Positions 24,797-33,288 of a stretch of DNA of 42,079 bases are shown piece by piece (the first letter of the stretch is position 1; each line of letters begins with the position of its first letter). The position numbers and the translations under genes are program-made. The DNA is taken from positions 1-42,079 of the forward strand of contig NZ_QNFZ01000286.1 in NCBI RefSeq assembly GCF_003313395.1, written 5' to 3'. Below the pieces are notes generated by a model. That model was given only the letters and a program-made list of their open reading frames with translations, was not told where the DNA came from and ran no database searches. The stretch is from Nonomuraea lactucae (GTDB lineage Bacteria; Actinomycetota; Actinomycetes; Streptosporangiales; Streptosporangiaceae).

Positions 24797-25474
24797 CTAT
24801 GGACGATCACTCCCATCGACGCCGGGGACGGCCGAGCCGGGTAGGTCCGAGCACAGGCCGCGGACGATGTACTCAAGCTGGGCGTCGATCAGCGCGGTGC
24901 CGTGCTCTGGCGACAGGTTGGACAGGCTGCTCAGCAGCAGGACAGCCAACCCGTGCACCGCGGCCCAGGCGTACAGTGCGCCGCCCTCGACGTCGTGGTC
25001 GGCCAGCAGGTCCACGTCGCGCAGATCAGCGAGCGCTTCGCAGAGCAGGCCCCACGGCGACGGCCCCCAGTCGTACTGGGCGGGTATCTCGGTGCCGAAC
25101 CGGTCATGTTCGAACGCGGTCGCGAACAACCCGGGCTCGTCGAGCGCGAAACGCACGTAACCGCGGCCCTCCGCTTGCAGCCGCTCGATCGCGTCGCGCC
25201 GCGGATCGCCGGTCGCCCTGACCCGGGCGAGCTCGGCCAGCATCGACTTCGCCATGCGCTCGTAGCCACGTTCGGCGACGGCGTCGACCAGATCGGACCG
25301 CGCCGCGAAGTGCCGGTAGGCCGCGGTCGCCGTGACGCCCACGCTACGGGCCACCCCCCGCAGGACGATCGCCGAAGGGCCGCCGGTGCGGGCCAGCTCT
25401 GTTGCCGCGTCCACCATCGCCTGCCGCAGGTTGCCGTGGTGGTAGCCGGAAGTCTCGCTCGGCAACTTCACCAT
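24797..25474 (-). CDS. TetR family regulator with WHG-type C-terminal domain
   Basis: A 225-residue protein from ATG 25474 (MVKLPSETSGYHHGNLRQAM). The HTH is GPSAIVLRGVARSVGVTATA then AYRHFAARSDLVDAVAERGY. The C-terminal region RGYVRFALDEPGLFATAFEH and GALYAWAAVHGLAVLLLSSL is the TetR_C WHG domain, named for the Trp/His/Gly pattern seen as WAAVHGL. A 19-base palindrome lies seven bases upstream, so autoregulation is likely. The divergent neighbour is the P-loop ATPase gene 170 bases away, and the decayed AtuA/esterase operon lies downstream on the other strand. The ligand is unknown. Confidence 0.92.
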   Translation of the reverse strand: MVKLPSETSGYHHGNLRQAMVDAATELARTGGPSAIVLRGVARSVGVTATAAYRHFAARSDLVDAVAERGYERMAKSMLAELARVRATGDPRRDAIERLQAEGRGYVRFALDEPGLFATAFEHDRFGTEIPAQYDWGPSPWGLLCEALADLRDVDLLADHDVEGGALYAWAAVHGLAVLLLSSLSNLSPEHGTALIDAQLEYIVRGLCSDLPGSAVPGVDGSDRP

Positions 25475-25480
25475 AGGTAT

Positions 25481-25499
25481 ATGTTAACACTGTGAACAT
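25481..25499. promoter_or_regulatory. Operator palindrome of the WHG TetR
   Basis: ATGTTAACACTGTGAACAT is symmetric about position 25490 with one mismatched pair (ATGTT-x-ACA-C-TGT-x-AACAT). It lies seven bases upstream of the TetR start and in the gap shared with the ATPase gene. Confidence 0.8.
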
Positions 25500-25646
25500 T
25501 GCCTCTCAGATTCATACGTGCATGATGCCAAACGAGCTGTCAGCTCAGCCCAGCAGGCCGGCACGCATAGGACTTTCCCTACAGACCAACTGCGCCGATT
25601 CCGCTCACAGCGAGCCAGTGACGCGTGGACGCAAGTCAGGAGAGTG

Positions 25647-27893
25647 ATGTCGGAAAACCAATGGATGCCGCTCCCCGAAGCGGGCGTAGGTGGCGTTCCT
25701 GTTCGCGTCCGTGCCGGCAAAACTCTGGCTGGACACCCTGTCGCGGCTCCGCATGGGCCCTCCCCACACTCGCCACACCTTCCTCTGGCGGCCACGAACG
25801 GGCAACGTCTGCTGGGCGATCGCCTGCAACGGGCACGGGACCGGGGATTCGTCGGCCGAGCCGCCGAGATCGATCTGTTCCGCACCGCGCTGGACCCCGC
25901 CACCCGCACCTTCTGCACGCTCTACCTGTACGGGCACTGCGGTGTCGGCAAGACGACGCTGCTGCGCCGGCTGGCGGAGGAGGCTGCCCACGCCGGCTAC
26001 GGCGTCGTCCAGATCGACGGACGCGCGGTCGATCCGTCGCCGGCCGGGTTCGAGGCCGCCGCTCTCCAGGCTTTCGGAGAGCGGCAGGTCTTGCTCGTCG
26101 ACGTGTTCGAGCAGTGCCAGGGCCTGGAGGACTGGCTGCGGGAGGACTTCCTCGGCCGGTTGCCAGACGGGACCGTGGTCGTGATCGCCAGCCTGCGGGA
26201 ACCCGACGTACGGTGGCGGACCGATCCCGCATGGACCGGCGCGCTCCGAGTCGTGCAGCTTGGCGACTTCGCCCGCGACGAAGCGGCCGTCCTGATGGAC
26301 AGCCGTGGTGTACCGACCGAACTCCACGACTCCCTGTTCACCTTCACCCGCGGCCATCCATTCGCGTTGACGCTGGCCTCATGGGTGGCCACCCAGAACG
26401 CCCGGAACATGGCCTGGCGGCGACCCTACGACCCGGTACGCAAGCGGCTACTCGACGAAATCGTCGGCGACGTACCGTCGCCGGCGCACCGGCAAGCCCT
26501 GGAAGTCTGCGCCCACGCGTTAAACACCACGGAGAGTGTGCTGCGCACCTTCCTCGACGACGACGCCGAGGCGGGCTTCGCCTGGCTTTGGGAACAGCCG
26601 TTCATCGAGTCGGGCCCGCATGGTCTGTATCCCCAGGACCTGGTCCGGGAACTCCTCAGCACCGATCTGCGCTGGCGTGATCCCAACCGCTGGCAGGCGA
26701 TGCGGTGCCGCATCCACACGTTCCTCGCTGACCAGGTCATTCAGGCGCGCGAGGCCGCCGTGGTGCCGGCCCTGATGGAACTTACCTACCTGTACCGCGA
26801 CAGCGAGGTGACGAACCGGTTCCTTACCTGGCGCGGCCGCGGCGAGATCTACGAGGACACCTATCGCCGCGATGACCGCGATGCGCTGCACCGCATGGCG
26901 CGGTTCCACATGTCCGAGCCAACCGTGGCGCTCATCGACCAATGGCTGAACCGCCGGCCGCAAGCGTTCTTCGTCTACCGCCGCTCCGACACCCACCAGC
27001 CGGTAGCTTTCTTGGCGCTGCTCAAGTGGACCGCCCAGCACCCAGACAGCATCGCTGACGGCGTGATGGCGGCCGCCTGCGGGCACACCGAACGGGTCGC
27101 CCCGTTGCAGCCGGGGGAACACGCCACCGTCGCGCGGTTCATCGCCCAGGAAGGCGGGCCGCCGATGCCTTCCCCCGCCCTCGACCTGATCAACTTGCGG
27201 CTACTCGCGTCGGCATGTCTCGACGGCGATTCGGCATGGTCGTTCATCACCGTGCAGAACCCCGAGGTTTGGGAACCGCTGCTCGACCATATCGGCTATC
27301 GCCGAATCGCCGGTGCTGCGGAGGCCTTGTACGCGCATGAATGGCGGGGAGCGCCCGTTGCCGTCCGGCTGAACAGACTCAGTGAGCGGCTGCTGCACGT
27401 CCCGGGCACGTACCGGCCGGCGGCGGAGGATGAGGACCAGGGGACCCTGTCACGGGAGGACTTCGACACCGCTGTCCGCGCCGCGCTGCGCACCTTCCCC
27501 AACTGGTACGCCCTGGCCCGGAATCCCCTGATGAGGACCAGGCTGGCCGGGCAAGGCGAGGTGGATGAGCGTGTGGAGACCCTACGTGAGGCGATCATCG
27601 ATGCGGTCGACTCACTACGCGGACAGCGGCGCCGGCTGAGCAACAGCCACCGAGTCCTCGCCGCCACGTTCTTCCACCCCGAGGCTACCCGCGCCGCAAC
27701 CGCGGCCCGGCTCGGGCTGCCGTTCGGGACGTATCGCGGCTACCTCGCCGTCGGCACCGAACACGTGGTGGACGAACTCTGGCGACGCGAGACCGGGACC
27801 CGGGGTGGGGCAGTCCAGGCAGACCCACATCCTGCTGCCGGCGGGCCTCGCCCATCTGGAGCGGGAACCACCGCATGCGGATCGCACACTTGA
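25647..27893 (+). CDS. P-loop (AAA/STAND-like) ATPase of 748 residues with C-terminal helix-turn-helix-like region
   Basis: ATG 25647 is chosen because AGGAGAG lies three to four bases upstream; the frame is open to 25518. A low-complexity Pro/His linker is followed by RGFVGRAAEIDLFRTAL, the usual entry to AAA_16/NACHT-type ATPases. Walker A YGHCGVGKTTLLRRLAEEAA is at about 95-113 and Walker B ERQVLLVDVFEQCQGLEDWL at about 146-165. The middle region is helical (ALEVCAHALNTTESVLRTFL), as in STAND proteins. The end has LAATFFHPEATRAATAARLG then LPFGTYRGYLAVGTEHVVDE, which looks like a sigma-region-4-like HTH. There is no LuxR motif. It probably is a signal-dependent ATPase switch, regulatory or defence-related. 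No partner gene is adjacent except the divergent TetR gene. Confidence 0.72.
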   Translation: MSENQWMPLPEAGVGGVPVRVRAGKTLAGHPVAAPHGPSPHSPHLPLAATNGQRLLGDRLQRARDRGFVGRAAEIDLFRTALDPATRTFCTLYLYGHCGVGKTTLLRRLAEEAAHAGYGVVQIDGRAVDPSPAGFEAAALQAFGERQVLLVDVFEQCQGLEDWLREDFLGRLPDGTVVVIASLREPDVRWRTDPAWTGALRVVQLGDFARDEAAVLMDSRGVPTELHDSLFTFTRGHPFALTLASWVATQNARNMAWRRPYDPVRKRLLDEIVGDVPSPAHRQALEVCAHALNTTESVLRTFLDDDAEAGFAWLWEQPFIESGPHGLYPQDLVRELLSTDLRWRDPNRWQAMRCRIHTFLADQVIQAREAAVVPALMELTYLYRDSEVTNRFLTWRGRGEIYEDTYRRDDRDALHRMARFHMSEPTVALIDQWLNRRPQAFFVYRRSDTHQPVAFLALLKWTAQHPDSIADGVMAAACGHTERVAPLQPGEHATVARFIAQEGGPPMPSPALDLINLRLLASACLDGDSAWSFITVQNPEVWEPLLDHIGYRRIAGAAEALYAHEWRGAPVAVRLNRLSERLLHVPGTYRPAAEDEDQGTLSREDFDTAVRAALRTFPNWYALARNPLMRTRLAGQGEVDERVETLREAIIDAVDSLRGQRRRLSNSHRVLAATFFHPEATRAATAARLGLPFGTYRGYLAVGTEHVVDELWRRETGTRGGAVQADPHPAAGGPRPSGAGTTACGSHT

Positions 27894-28117
27894 CCGATCT
27901 CGGCGGACGTCGTCACAACCTGATCAGCGGCGCGTGGGAACGTCGGTGCGGTCGACGGCCGCTGCCCACGCACCACCAACCCACAGTTCGAAAAGGGAAT
28001 GACGATAGCATTCGCGCATGCCGCCCTGCTCCGTGACCGAGCGGTACCGACGCACCCTCCCGACGTCGACCGAGCCGCCATCAGCGCTTTCCCCTTCGTT
28101 TGCGGTCTCTGGTCAGA

Positions 28118-28600
28118 TCAGGGCAGTTTGCCGGTACGGATCCACTCCTCCGTGTAGGCACGGGTGGAAACGTCCGCGTACTCGATCCGCGTGCCGAAGA
28201 GGTCGGGAGCAGTGATGATCGCGATCGGCGCTGAGTCGGCGTCCATGCGCACCACGGATTCGATGCCGATGTTCTGTTCTTTCAGTAGGGCCATCCGCCG
28301 CGGCATGTCATCCTCCCAGCAGGCGTAGTAGAGGATGCGACCGACGTTGTGTGGGCCGAAGATGCCGGCTCCGGTCGCCTCGATCAGCTCGAAGTAGGGC
28401 TCCCGGGTCTGCGACAGGGCCTGCCGCTGCCGGAAGTTCGTGAACACCCTGCCGTTGTCCTCAAGGTAGGGGCTGATGGTGTAGGCCGGCTCGGTGAAGG
28501 TCACCCCGAATACCTCGCTGTAGCGGTCGATGGCCGCCTCCAGATCGGGCACAACCATGCCGACGTGGTAGTAGGACTGCGGTAGATGCGCAGTGGTCAC
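28118..28600 (-). CDS. VOC superfamily (glyoxalase-type) protein
   Basis: A 160-residue protein from GTG 28600, with AAGGAAG five to six bases upstream. SYYHVGMVVPDLEAAIDRYS then EVFGVTFTEPAYTIS is the first beta-alpha-beta-beta-beta module, with the metal His in YHVG. FELIEATGAGIFGPHNVGRI and LYYACWEDDMPRRMALLKEQ form the second module, and FGTRIEYAD carries the terminal metal Glu. Layout and length fit methylmalonyl-CoA epimerase/glyoxalase-like enzymes that use a divalent metal, but the substrate cannot be told. It precedes integrase debris and lies about 0.8 kb downstream of the BKACE gene on the same strand, so a shared catabolic role is possible but unproved. Confidence 0.85.
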   Translation of the reverse strand: MTTAHLPQSYYHVGMVVPDLEAAIDRYSEVFGVTFTEPAYTISPYLEDNGRVFTNFRQRQALSQTREPYFELIEATGAGIFGPHNVGRILYYACWEDDMPRRMALLKEQNIGIESVVRMDADSAPIAIITAPDLFGTRIEYADVSTRAYTEEWIRTGKLP

Positions 28601-28699
28601 GTGTCTTCCTTGTTGTCGATCGCTGTCGCGTCTTCATGGCGGTCCGTGCTTCCACAAACCAGGAGCAAGAACAGCGTCCGCCCGGCAGGTGCTCAGAAA

Positions 28700-29010
28700 A
28701 AAGGTCATTGTCTGCCACTCTTGGCCTAACTCCTGCGAGAGCCTCGGCAAACCTGGGGCGTTCGACCAGAGCCCTGGGCTTCCCGATCGGGTGGCTGAGG
28801 TCGCCGAGTCGCTGGCGACGAGCGGGGACAGTGATTCGCCGATTGGCAAAGTCGATGTCGTCGAGTGTCAGGTGCCAGATGGCTCCGGTGCGGGCGGCGT
28901 TCCCAGCGGACAGGGCGATGATGACACGCCCGGCGGGGTCGACGGTCAGCTGCTCGACAGTTTGGATCTCCTGGTCCGCTACCGGGAGCAGGGCGAAGTC
29001 GACTGGCATC
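28700..29010 (-). pseudogene. Site-specific integrase remnant
   Basis: The minus-strand frame reads IQTVEQLTVDPAGRVIIALS then AGNAARTGAIWHLTLDDIDF and ANRRITVPARRQRLGDLSHP. This is the box-I neighbourhood of tyrosine recombinases (A.NAARTGAIR.LTLDD.D..NRR). The Arg after GAI is changed to Trp (GAIW). The downstream HxxR and Tyr motifs are not present, and the frame degenerates after 28790. Confidence 0.65.
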
Positions 29011-29040
29011 GTAGGAGATGACCGCCATGCCGGTGTCAGC

Positions 29041-29121
29041 GGCACCGAGCACGGCATCAGGGTGAACGGCGTCAATCCCGACGGAGTGGTCCGCGGGCCC
29101 GGCATCTTCGCCTTCGGGTGA
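29041..29121 (+). pseudogene. Scrap of a RhaD-like bifunctional aldolase/short-chain dehydrogenase
   Basis: Twenty-odd residues, EHGIRVNGVNPDGVVRGPGI followed by FAFG and a stop. They closely resemble the internal HGIRVNGVNADGVVRGSGIFA segment of rhamnulose-1-phosphate aldolase/lactaldehyde dehydrogenase fusions. Nothing of the flanking protein remains, so this is a deletion scar. Confidence 0.5.
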
Positions 29122-29207
29122 GGCACGAACCACGCGGCGGGTTTACCCATGGCCACCGCCGCTGACACTGATCTCCTTCGGCCACCCGCACGGCTCGCCG
29201 CCGGCGG

Positions 29208-29252
29208 CACCGCATCGTTGCGCCGGGCCTGGCCCGGCGCAACGATGCGGTG
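29208..29252. repeat. 45-base perfect palindrome (22-base arms, one central base)
   Basis: Positions 29208-29229 are the exact reverse complement of 29231-29252, with T at 29230. As a transcript it would fold into a very stable hairpin with a short GCCTGGC-type turn. It lies in a 315-base stretch without genes, between the RhaD-like scrap and the end of the convergent BKACE gene. It could end transcription in both directions, or be the end or resolution product of a lost mobile element. Nothing else is recognised in 29122-29437. Confidence 0.85.
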
Positions 29253-29437
29253 GGCGATTGAGACATGCCCAGCGAGTCCGTAACGCTCTACACCCCGACG
29301 GCGACGATCCAAAGCTCCCACTGGCGTGGGCTTTGTGGTTCTCGATCGTCGTGAAGAAGCAGATCTCCGCAGCGGGGGCAGCGGCCACTTCGCTCCCTGA
29401 TCGGGCTCACACACCTAGATCATTTATCTGACATGTT

Positions 29438-30319
29438 CTAGGACATCCCAAGCATCTCCCTGGCCTCGTCGGGAGTGGCCACTTCCCTGCCCATGATGTC
29501 CTTGGCCATGGCTACCACCCGCTCGGCGAGCTCGGCGTTCGTGGGTGCGCCTTCTTCCGGGTAGGCGTAGTCCCCGATGCCGATGGCGAGATGACCACCG
29601 CGCGCGATGACCTCGGGCGCGAGCTTCAAGAGGCTGCCGCCGTAGACCAGCGCGGACCACTCGATGGGCAGGGAATCCGGAATGAGGCTCAGGTACGCGT
29701 TCAGCCCGGCCAGGGAACCCGGGTGACTGCAGAACGCCGGGCCTTCACTCATGGTGAGGGACGCCCAGACCGGCCCATCGAGGATCTTCATGCGATGGAA
29801 AACATCGGTCAGCCGCAGCTGTGACGCGTTCCAGATGGTCGGGTAGGGCTTGACTCCGAGGTCCCGGAGGCTCTCGGCGAAGAAGCGGAGGGTCCTTGTG
29901 GTGTTGATGTAGACGGTCTCCGTGGTGGCGAAGTCGGTCCCGTCTTCGGTGAGCAGATCCAGGTTGCTGCTTCCCATGTCCAGCGGCGCGAAGTCGGGCC
30001 TGAGCCCGTCCTCGGTCAGCTTCCTGATGGGGTCGAGCCGCACGGAGGAATCGGGGGTCTGCTGCTCGGCCCCCAGCGTGGCGTGCACGAGGATGTCGGA
30101 GCCGGCCCGGATCCGGTTCATCACCGCGTGGTAGGTGTCGTAGCTCAGGCCGGGGGCACCCTGCGGCGTCCGGGGATGGAAGTGGAAAATCGTGGCTCCG
30201 GCCGCCCGGCAGGCGTCGGCCTCCGCTCCCAGTTCCTCGGGCGTCCACGGGACATGGGGGTTCCCGTCACGCATGGCGTACTCGTTGGCGCGGATCTCGA
30301 GGATGAGCTTCTTGTGCAT
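29438..30319 (-). CDS. Beta-keto acid cleavage enzyme (BKACE, DUF849; 3-keto-5-aminohexanoate cleavage enzyme family)
   Basis: A 293-residue protein, normal length (270-310). MHKKLILEIRANEYAMRDGN is followed by the metal-binding strand AAGATIFHFHPR, whose two His in HFH are the zinc ligands of the family. PDFAPLDMGSSNLD, VKPYPTIWNASQLRLTDVFH and the closing ALVYGGSLLKLAPEVIARGG with GIGDYAYPEEGAPTNAELAE complete the TIM barrel. BKACE enzymes cleave a beta-keto acid with acetyl-CoA to acetoacetate and a new CoA ester. ATG 30319 is used; a GTG at 30325 has no better ribosome site. It lies downstream of an MFS gene on the same strand, probably its transporter. The substrate is not predictable here. 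Confidence 0.9.
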   Translation of the reverse strand: MHKKLILEIRANEYAMRDGNPHVPWTPEELGAEADACRAAGATIFHFHPRTPQGAPGLSYDTYHAVMNRIRAGSDILVHATLGAEQQTPDSSVRLDPIRKLTEDGLRPDFAPLDMGSSNLDLLTEDGTDFATTETVYINTTRTLRFFAESLRDLGVKPYPTIWNASQLRLTDVFHRMKILDGPVWASLTMSEGPAFCSHPGSLAGLNAYLSLIPDSLPIEWSALVYGGSLLKLAPEVIARGGHLAIGIGDYAYPEEGAPTNAELAERVVAMAKDIMGREVATPDEAREMLGMS

Positions 30320-30427
30320 GATCACTTTCTTCTTACACTCAGATACCGAATCTATGGACTGTGAGCGCAGCCCAGGTAAATACGACTGTGGCGGGTCGGG
30401 CGGTAAACCTACAGGTGTAGTCGATCG

Positions 30428-30448
30428 GGCCCGCCGAGATGGCGGGCC
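30428..30448 (-). terminator. Hairpin between MFS gene and BKACE gene
   Basis: GGCCCGCC and GGCGGGCC form a perfect 8-base stem with loop GAGAT, 27 bases after the MFS stop on the minus strand. It could weaken read-through into the BKACE gene. Confidence 0.55.
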
Positions 30449-30475
30449 GGCCGCTGCGGCATCGGGCGGACCGCG

Positions 30476-31861
30476 TCACTTCGCTGAGATCTTCTCCAGC
30501 GACCTCCGGGTTGTGTGTGGGCCGAACAGGGCCACGGACGCCCCCATGACGAGCAGGCCGAGACCGAGAAGGAGGTACAGCCCAGGTGCCCCGAGGCTGC
30601 CGTACATCGCCGCGACGGCGAGCCCCGAGGCGATTCCGGCGATCCTGCCGATCCCGTTCACGGTGCCTGCGCCCACACCCCGCACCTCCGTCGGGAAGAT
30701 CTCCGGAATGTACGTGTAGAAGCTCGTGCTGGCCGCGGCCAGGGCGGTTTGGGCGACGAGGCCGGTCACGATCGTCAGCGTGGTGCCGCTGACCGCGCCG
30801 AAGGCGATCAGCGCCACGCCCGCGACGGACCCCGAAATCAACAGGGCCGTCTTGCGCTCGATTCGATCCGCGACGGCGAACAGGAAGACCGGCGCGGCGA
30901 GTGAGCCGAAGGCGATGATGCTCGCGATTTGGAGCGCCTCACTCTGCTCCATGCCACGACCGACGAGGATCGTCGGAACCCACGACACGAATCCGTAGAC
31001 GCAGAAGATCAGCATGGAGAACGTGGTCGCGAGTACGACCAGCCGACGCGCGTATTCACGTTTGAACAGTTCCCGGAACGACCCCTGCCGCACGATCGGT
31101 GCCTCGGGCTCGACCGGTGGGAGCGGGCCGCGCCGACCGGCGACCGTCTCCAGCCTTTCGACCACCGTGGTGGCCCTGGCGGTCTGGCCGTGCGTGACCA
31201 TCCACCGCACCGTCTCGGGCAACGCGACCGCCACGGTGACAGCGACGAACACGCCGACCGCCCCAAGAGCGAAGACCCACCGCCAGGCGCCCTCGCCGCT
31301 GGGTGCGATCGCCAGAGCCACGAAGGCGGTCAACGGCGAAGCCACGAATCCGAAGAACATCATCACGGTGAAGGACCGGCCCCGGGAGACCTTCGGGAAC
31401 ATCTCGCTGATGTACACCATGATCACGCCCGTCGCGGCCTGGACTCCGACGCCGGTCAGGATGCGACTGACGGCGAGCACCTCGAAGTTCGGTGCGAGCG
31501 CCGACATGAGCGAGGTGACGCTGTAGAAGACCGAGCTCCAGATGAGCACGGGCCTCCGGCCGACCTGGTCGGAGAGGCGCCCACCCAGGACGGCACCGAC
31601 CAGCATCCCGATGAAGACGGACGAGGTCACGAACCCGACCTGGCCGATGCTCAGTCCCCACTCTTTCCGGATGGCGGGAGCGAGGTAGGCGAATACGATA
31701 TTGTCGAAGCTCTCGATGAGATAGCCCATCCCGAGCACCACGAGCCAGAAAATCTGGATCTTTGTGATGGGCAGCCGGTCCAACCGGCCGATCGGTCCGG
31801 CGGTGCTGGGCGGCCCGGCCGAGCCGGCGGCGTCAGCGCCGATAGGGTGCGGAGTTGTCAT
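30476..31861 (-). CDS. MFS transporter (acid symporter type)
   Basis: A 461-residue protein with twelve predicted membrane helices. Helix 1 has IFWLVVLGMGYLIESFDNIV with an internal Asp. The loop 2-3 signature is GGRLSDQVGRRP, the central loop has LPETVRWMV, and helix 7 begins RRLVVLATTFSMLIFCVYGF. The ESFD in helix 1 and the loop patterns fit the metabolite:H+ symporter and aromatic-acid symporter branch. ATG 31861 has GAGAGG five bases upstream. It would import an organic acid across the cell membrane, probably the BKACE substrate, given the shared strand and 156-base distance. Specificity is inferred from context only. Confidence 0.9.
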   Translation of the reverse strand: MTTPHPIGADAAGSAGPPSTAGPIGRLDRLPITKIQIFWLVVLGMGYLIESFDNIVFAYLAPAIRKEWGLSIGQVGFVTSSVFIGMLVGAVLGGRLSDQVGRRPVLIWSSVFYSVTSLMSALAPNFEVLAVSRILTGVGVQAATGVIMVYISEMFPKVSRGRSFTVMMFFGFVASPLTAFVALAIAPSGEGAWRWVFALGAVGVFVAVTVAVALPETVRWMVTHGQTARATTVVERLETVAGRRGPLPPVEPEAPIVRQGSFRELFKREYARRLVVLATTFSMLIFCVYGFVSWVPTILVGRGMEQSEALQIASIIAFGSLAAPVFLFAVADRIERKTALLISGSVAGVALIAFGAVSGTTLTIVTGLVAQTALAAASTSFYTYIPEIFPTEVRGVGAGTVNGIGRIAGIASGLAVAAMYGSLGAPGLYLLLGLGLLVMGASVALFGPHTTRRSLEKISAK

Positions 31862-32330
31862 CTTCGCCTCTCAAGGGGGCCCAATGTGCGGACAGAGGCC
31901 GGCGTCGGGTCTCGTCGTCGGTACGAGGGTGAGAAGAACTGCGGGACGGCCCTGCAGCGCCGTTTGAGCACTCGGCTCACTTGAACCCGTCGCCATGTGT
32001 GAGGTACGACACTATGGCGGCCGGTCCTCGACGCCCACCTACACATGTCGGCGATAACACGGTCACGACCCTACGGACGTCGAGTGCCCCCAGGTTACGG
32101 AGCCGGCGACGGGGTAATGGCCCGGGAGTCAGGAATCAGGTCCCCCACTCGCGGGTAGGACCGCCGCATTGCTGCGGATCTCGGTCACCTGCCGCACGCT
32201 GAGCAGCGTGTTCGACAGGCTTCGGAGCATCAGTTCTACAGGCTGCGGACCGCTTGTGGTCCCCCGTCCGCGTCACCGCGAAGATCCGTTGCGGCAGTCG
32301 TCGTACTCGATCCTCGGCCGCACGCCAGTC
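31862..32330. other. Intergenic stretch without recognised gene
   Basis: I find no credible coding frame, RNA or repeat in these 470 bases. The first part should hold the promoter of the MFS gene; the last part runs into the Tn3 transposase remnant. Short open frames here have no recognisable protein character. Confidence 0.5.
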
Positions 32331-32812
32331 CACGCGTTCAGCCAGTCCCGGATCATGTGGGGTCCTGGTCGGCCAACTTCATGACCACGCATCAGCGCTA
32401 CCAAGCCGGGGATCATGATGACTGGCACGTGGAGCGCCGCAGCGTGTGCATCTACAGTCAGGTGACGTCCACCACCGCCTCCGAGGTCGCCTCGATGATC
32501 AAGGGGCTGCTGCTGCCGCACCTGACCGACGCGGAGATCGATCGCCAGTACACCGGCATTCACGGCGCCTCGGTCGTCGGATTCGCCTTCTCCGAACTTC
32601 TGGGCTTCCGGCTGCTGCCCGGTCGAAGAACATCGGCTCGGCGTGGTTGTACCGGCCCGGCCTGGGTGAGCACGAGGCCTGGCCGCGCCTGGAGGAGGTG
32701 CTGTCGAACAAGACCATCGACTGGGACCTGATCTCCCGCCACTACGATCAGAAGATCAAATACGCCACGGCCTGCGGTTGCGGACCGCCGAGTCGCATCA
32801 GATGCCCGGCCG
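32330..32812 (+). pseudogene. Tn3-family transposase (TnpA), central fragment
   Basis: WSANFMTTHQRYQAGDHDDW leads into HVERRSVCIYSQVTSTTASE, VASMIKGLLLPHLTDAEIDR and HGASVVGFAFSELLGFRLLP. After a frameshift near 32620 it continues KNIGSAWLYRPGLGEHEAWP and ISRHYDQKIKYATA. This is the central catalytic region of Tn3 TnpA (WHVERKS.CIYSQ...HG.S...FAF..LLGF.L.PR). The Asp normally just before HG (D-S/T-HG) is replaced (YTGIHG), so a catalytic residue is lost in addition to the truncation and frameshifts. It ends against the convergent ArsC-like gene. Confidence 0.88.
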
Positions 32813-33169
32813 TTACGGCAGAAGGGATCGTACGGATTCGGGTGAGCGGCCGACCACCGCCGTTCCGTCGTCCGCGGTGATGATGGGCCGTTGGATCAGG
32901 ATCGGGTGGGCGGCCAGCGCCGCGATCCACTGCCGGCGGTGGCTCTCGTCGCGCGGCCACGCGGTGAGGCCCAGCTCGGCCGCTGCGGGTTCGGTGAGGC
33001 GGGTGATGTCCCAGGGCTGCATGCCGAGGCGTTGCAGCACGTCTTCGATCTCTTGGGCGGTGGGCGGTTCTTCCAGGTAGCGCCGCACGGTGTAGGTGGC
33101 GCCGGCGTCATCAAGCAGCGAGAGCGCGGAAGCGCATGTGCTGCACGCGGGGTTGATCCAGATTTCCAC
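32813..33169 (-). CDS. ArsC/Spx-family thiol protein
   Basis: A 118-residue protein from GTG 33169, with AAGGA eight to nine bases upstream. MEIWINPACSTCASALSLLD has a thioredoxin-fold CxxC motif (C9, C12). Next come YLEEPPTAQEIEDVLQRLGM and HPILIQRPIITADDGTAVVG, where the R-P of LIQRPI is the conserved cis-proline/arginine loop of ArsC. This is the glutaredoxin-coupled arsenate reductase-like family, which also includes Spx and YffB; true arsenate reduction is not certain. It is probably cytoplasmic. It lies downstream of the DUF2231 gene on the same strand (119 bases). The nearby three-cysteine regulator suggests a shared thiol, metal or metalloid stress theme, which is inferred. Confidence 0.82.
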   Translation of the reverse strand: MEIWINPACSTCASALSLLDDAGATYTVRRYLEEPPTAQEIEDVLQRLGMQPWDITRLTEPAAAELGLTAWPRDESHRRQWIAALAAHPILIQRPIITADDGTAVVGRSPESVRSLLP

Positions 33170-33288
33170 GACGGTGGTCCTTCGAGCTGTGCTGGGGCCT
33201 GCCGGTCATCCGGGCAGGCCGGTCAGGGCGAGGAATTCGCTGCGTGAGCGGGCGTCGGTGCTCAGGGCGCCGAGATCACCCAGGTGTG

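Noticed and set aside
30929-31984. 351-codon plus-strand frame
   Set aside because: It is antisense to the MFS transporter, has a His/Asp/Gly-rich composition without domains, and lies against a clear membrane protein.
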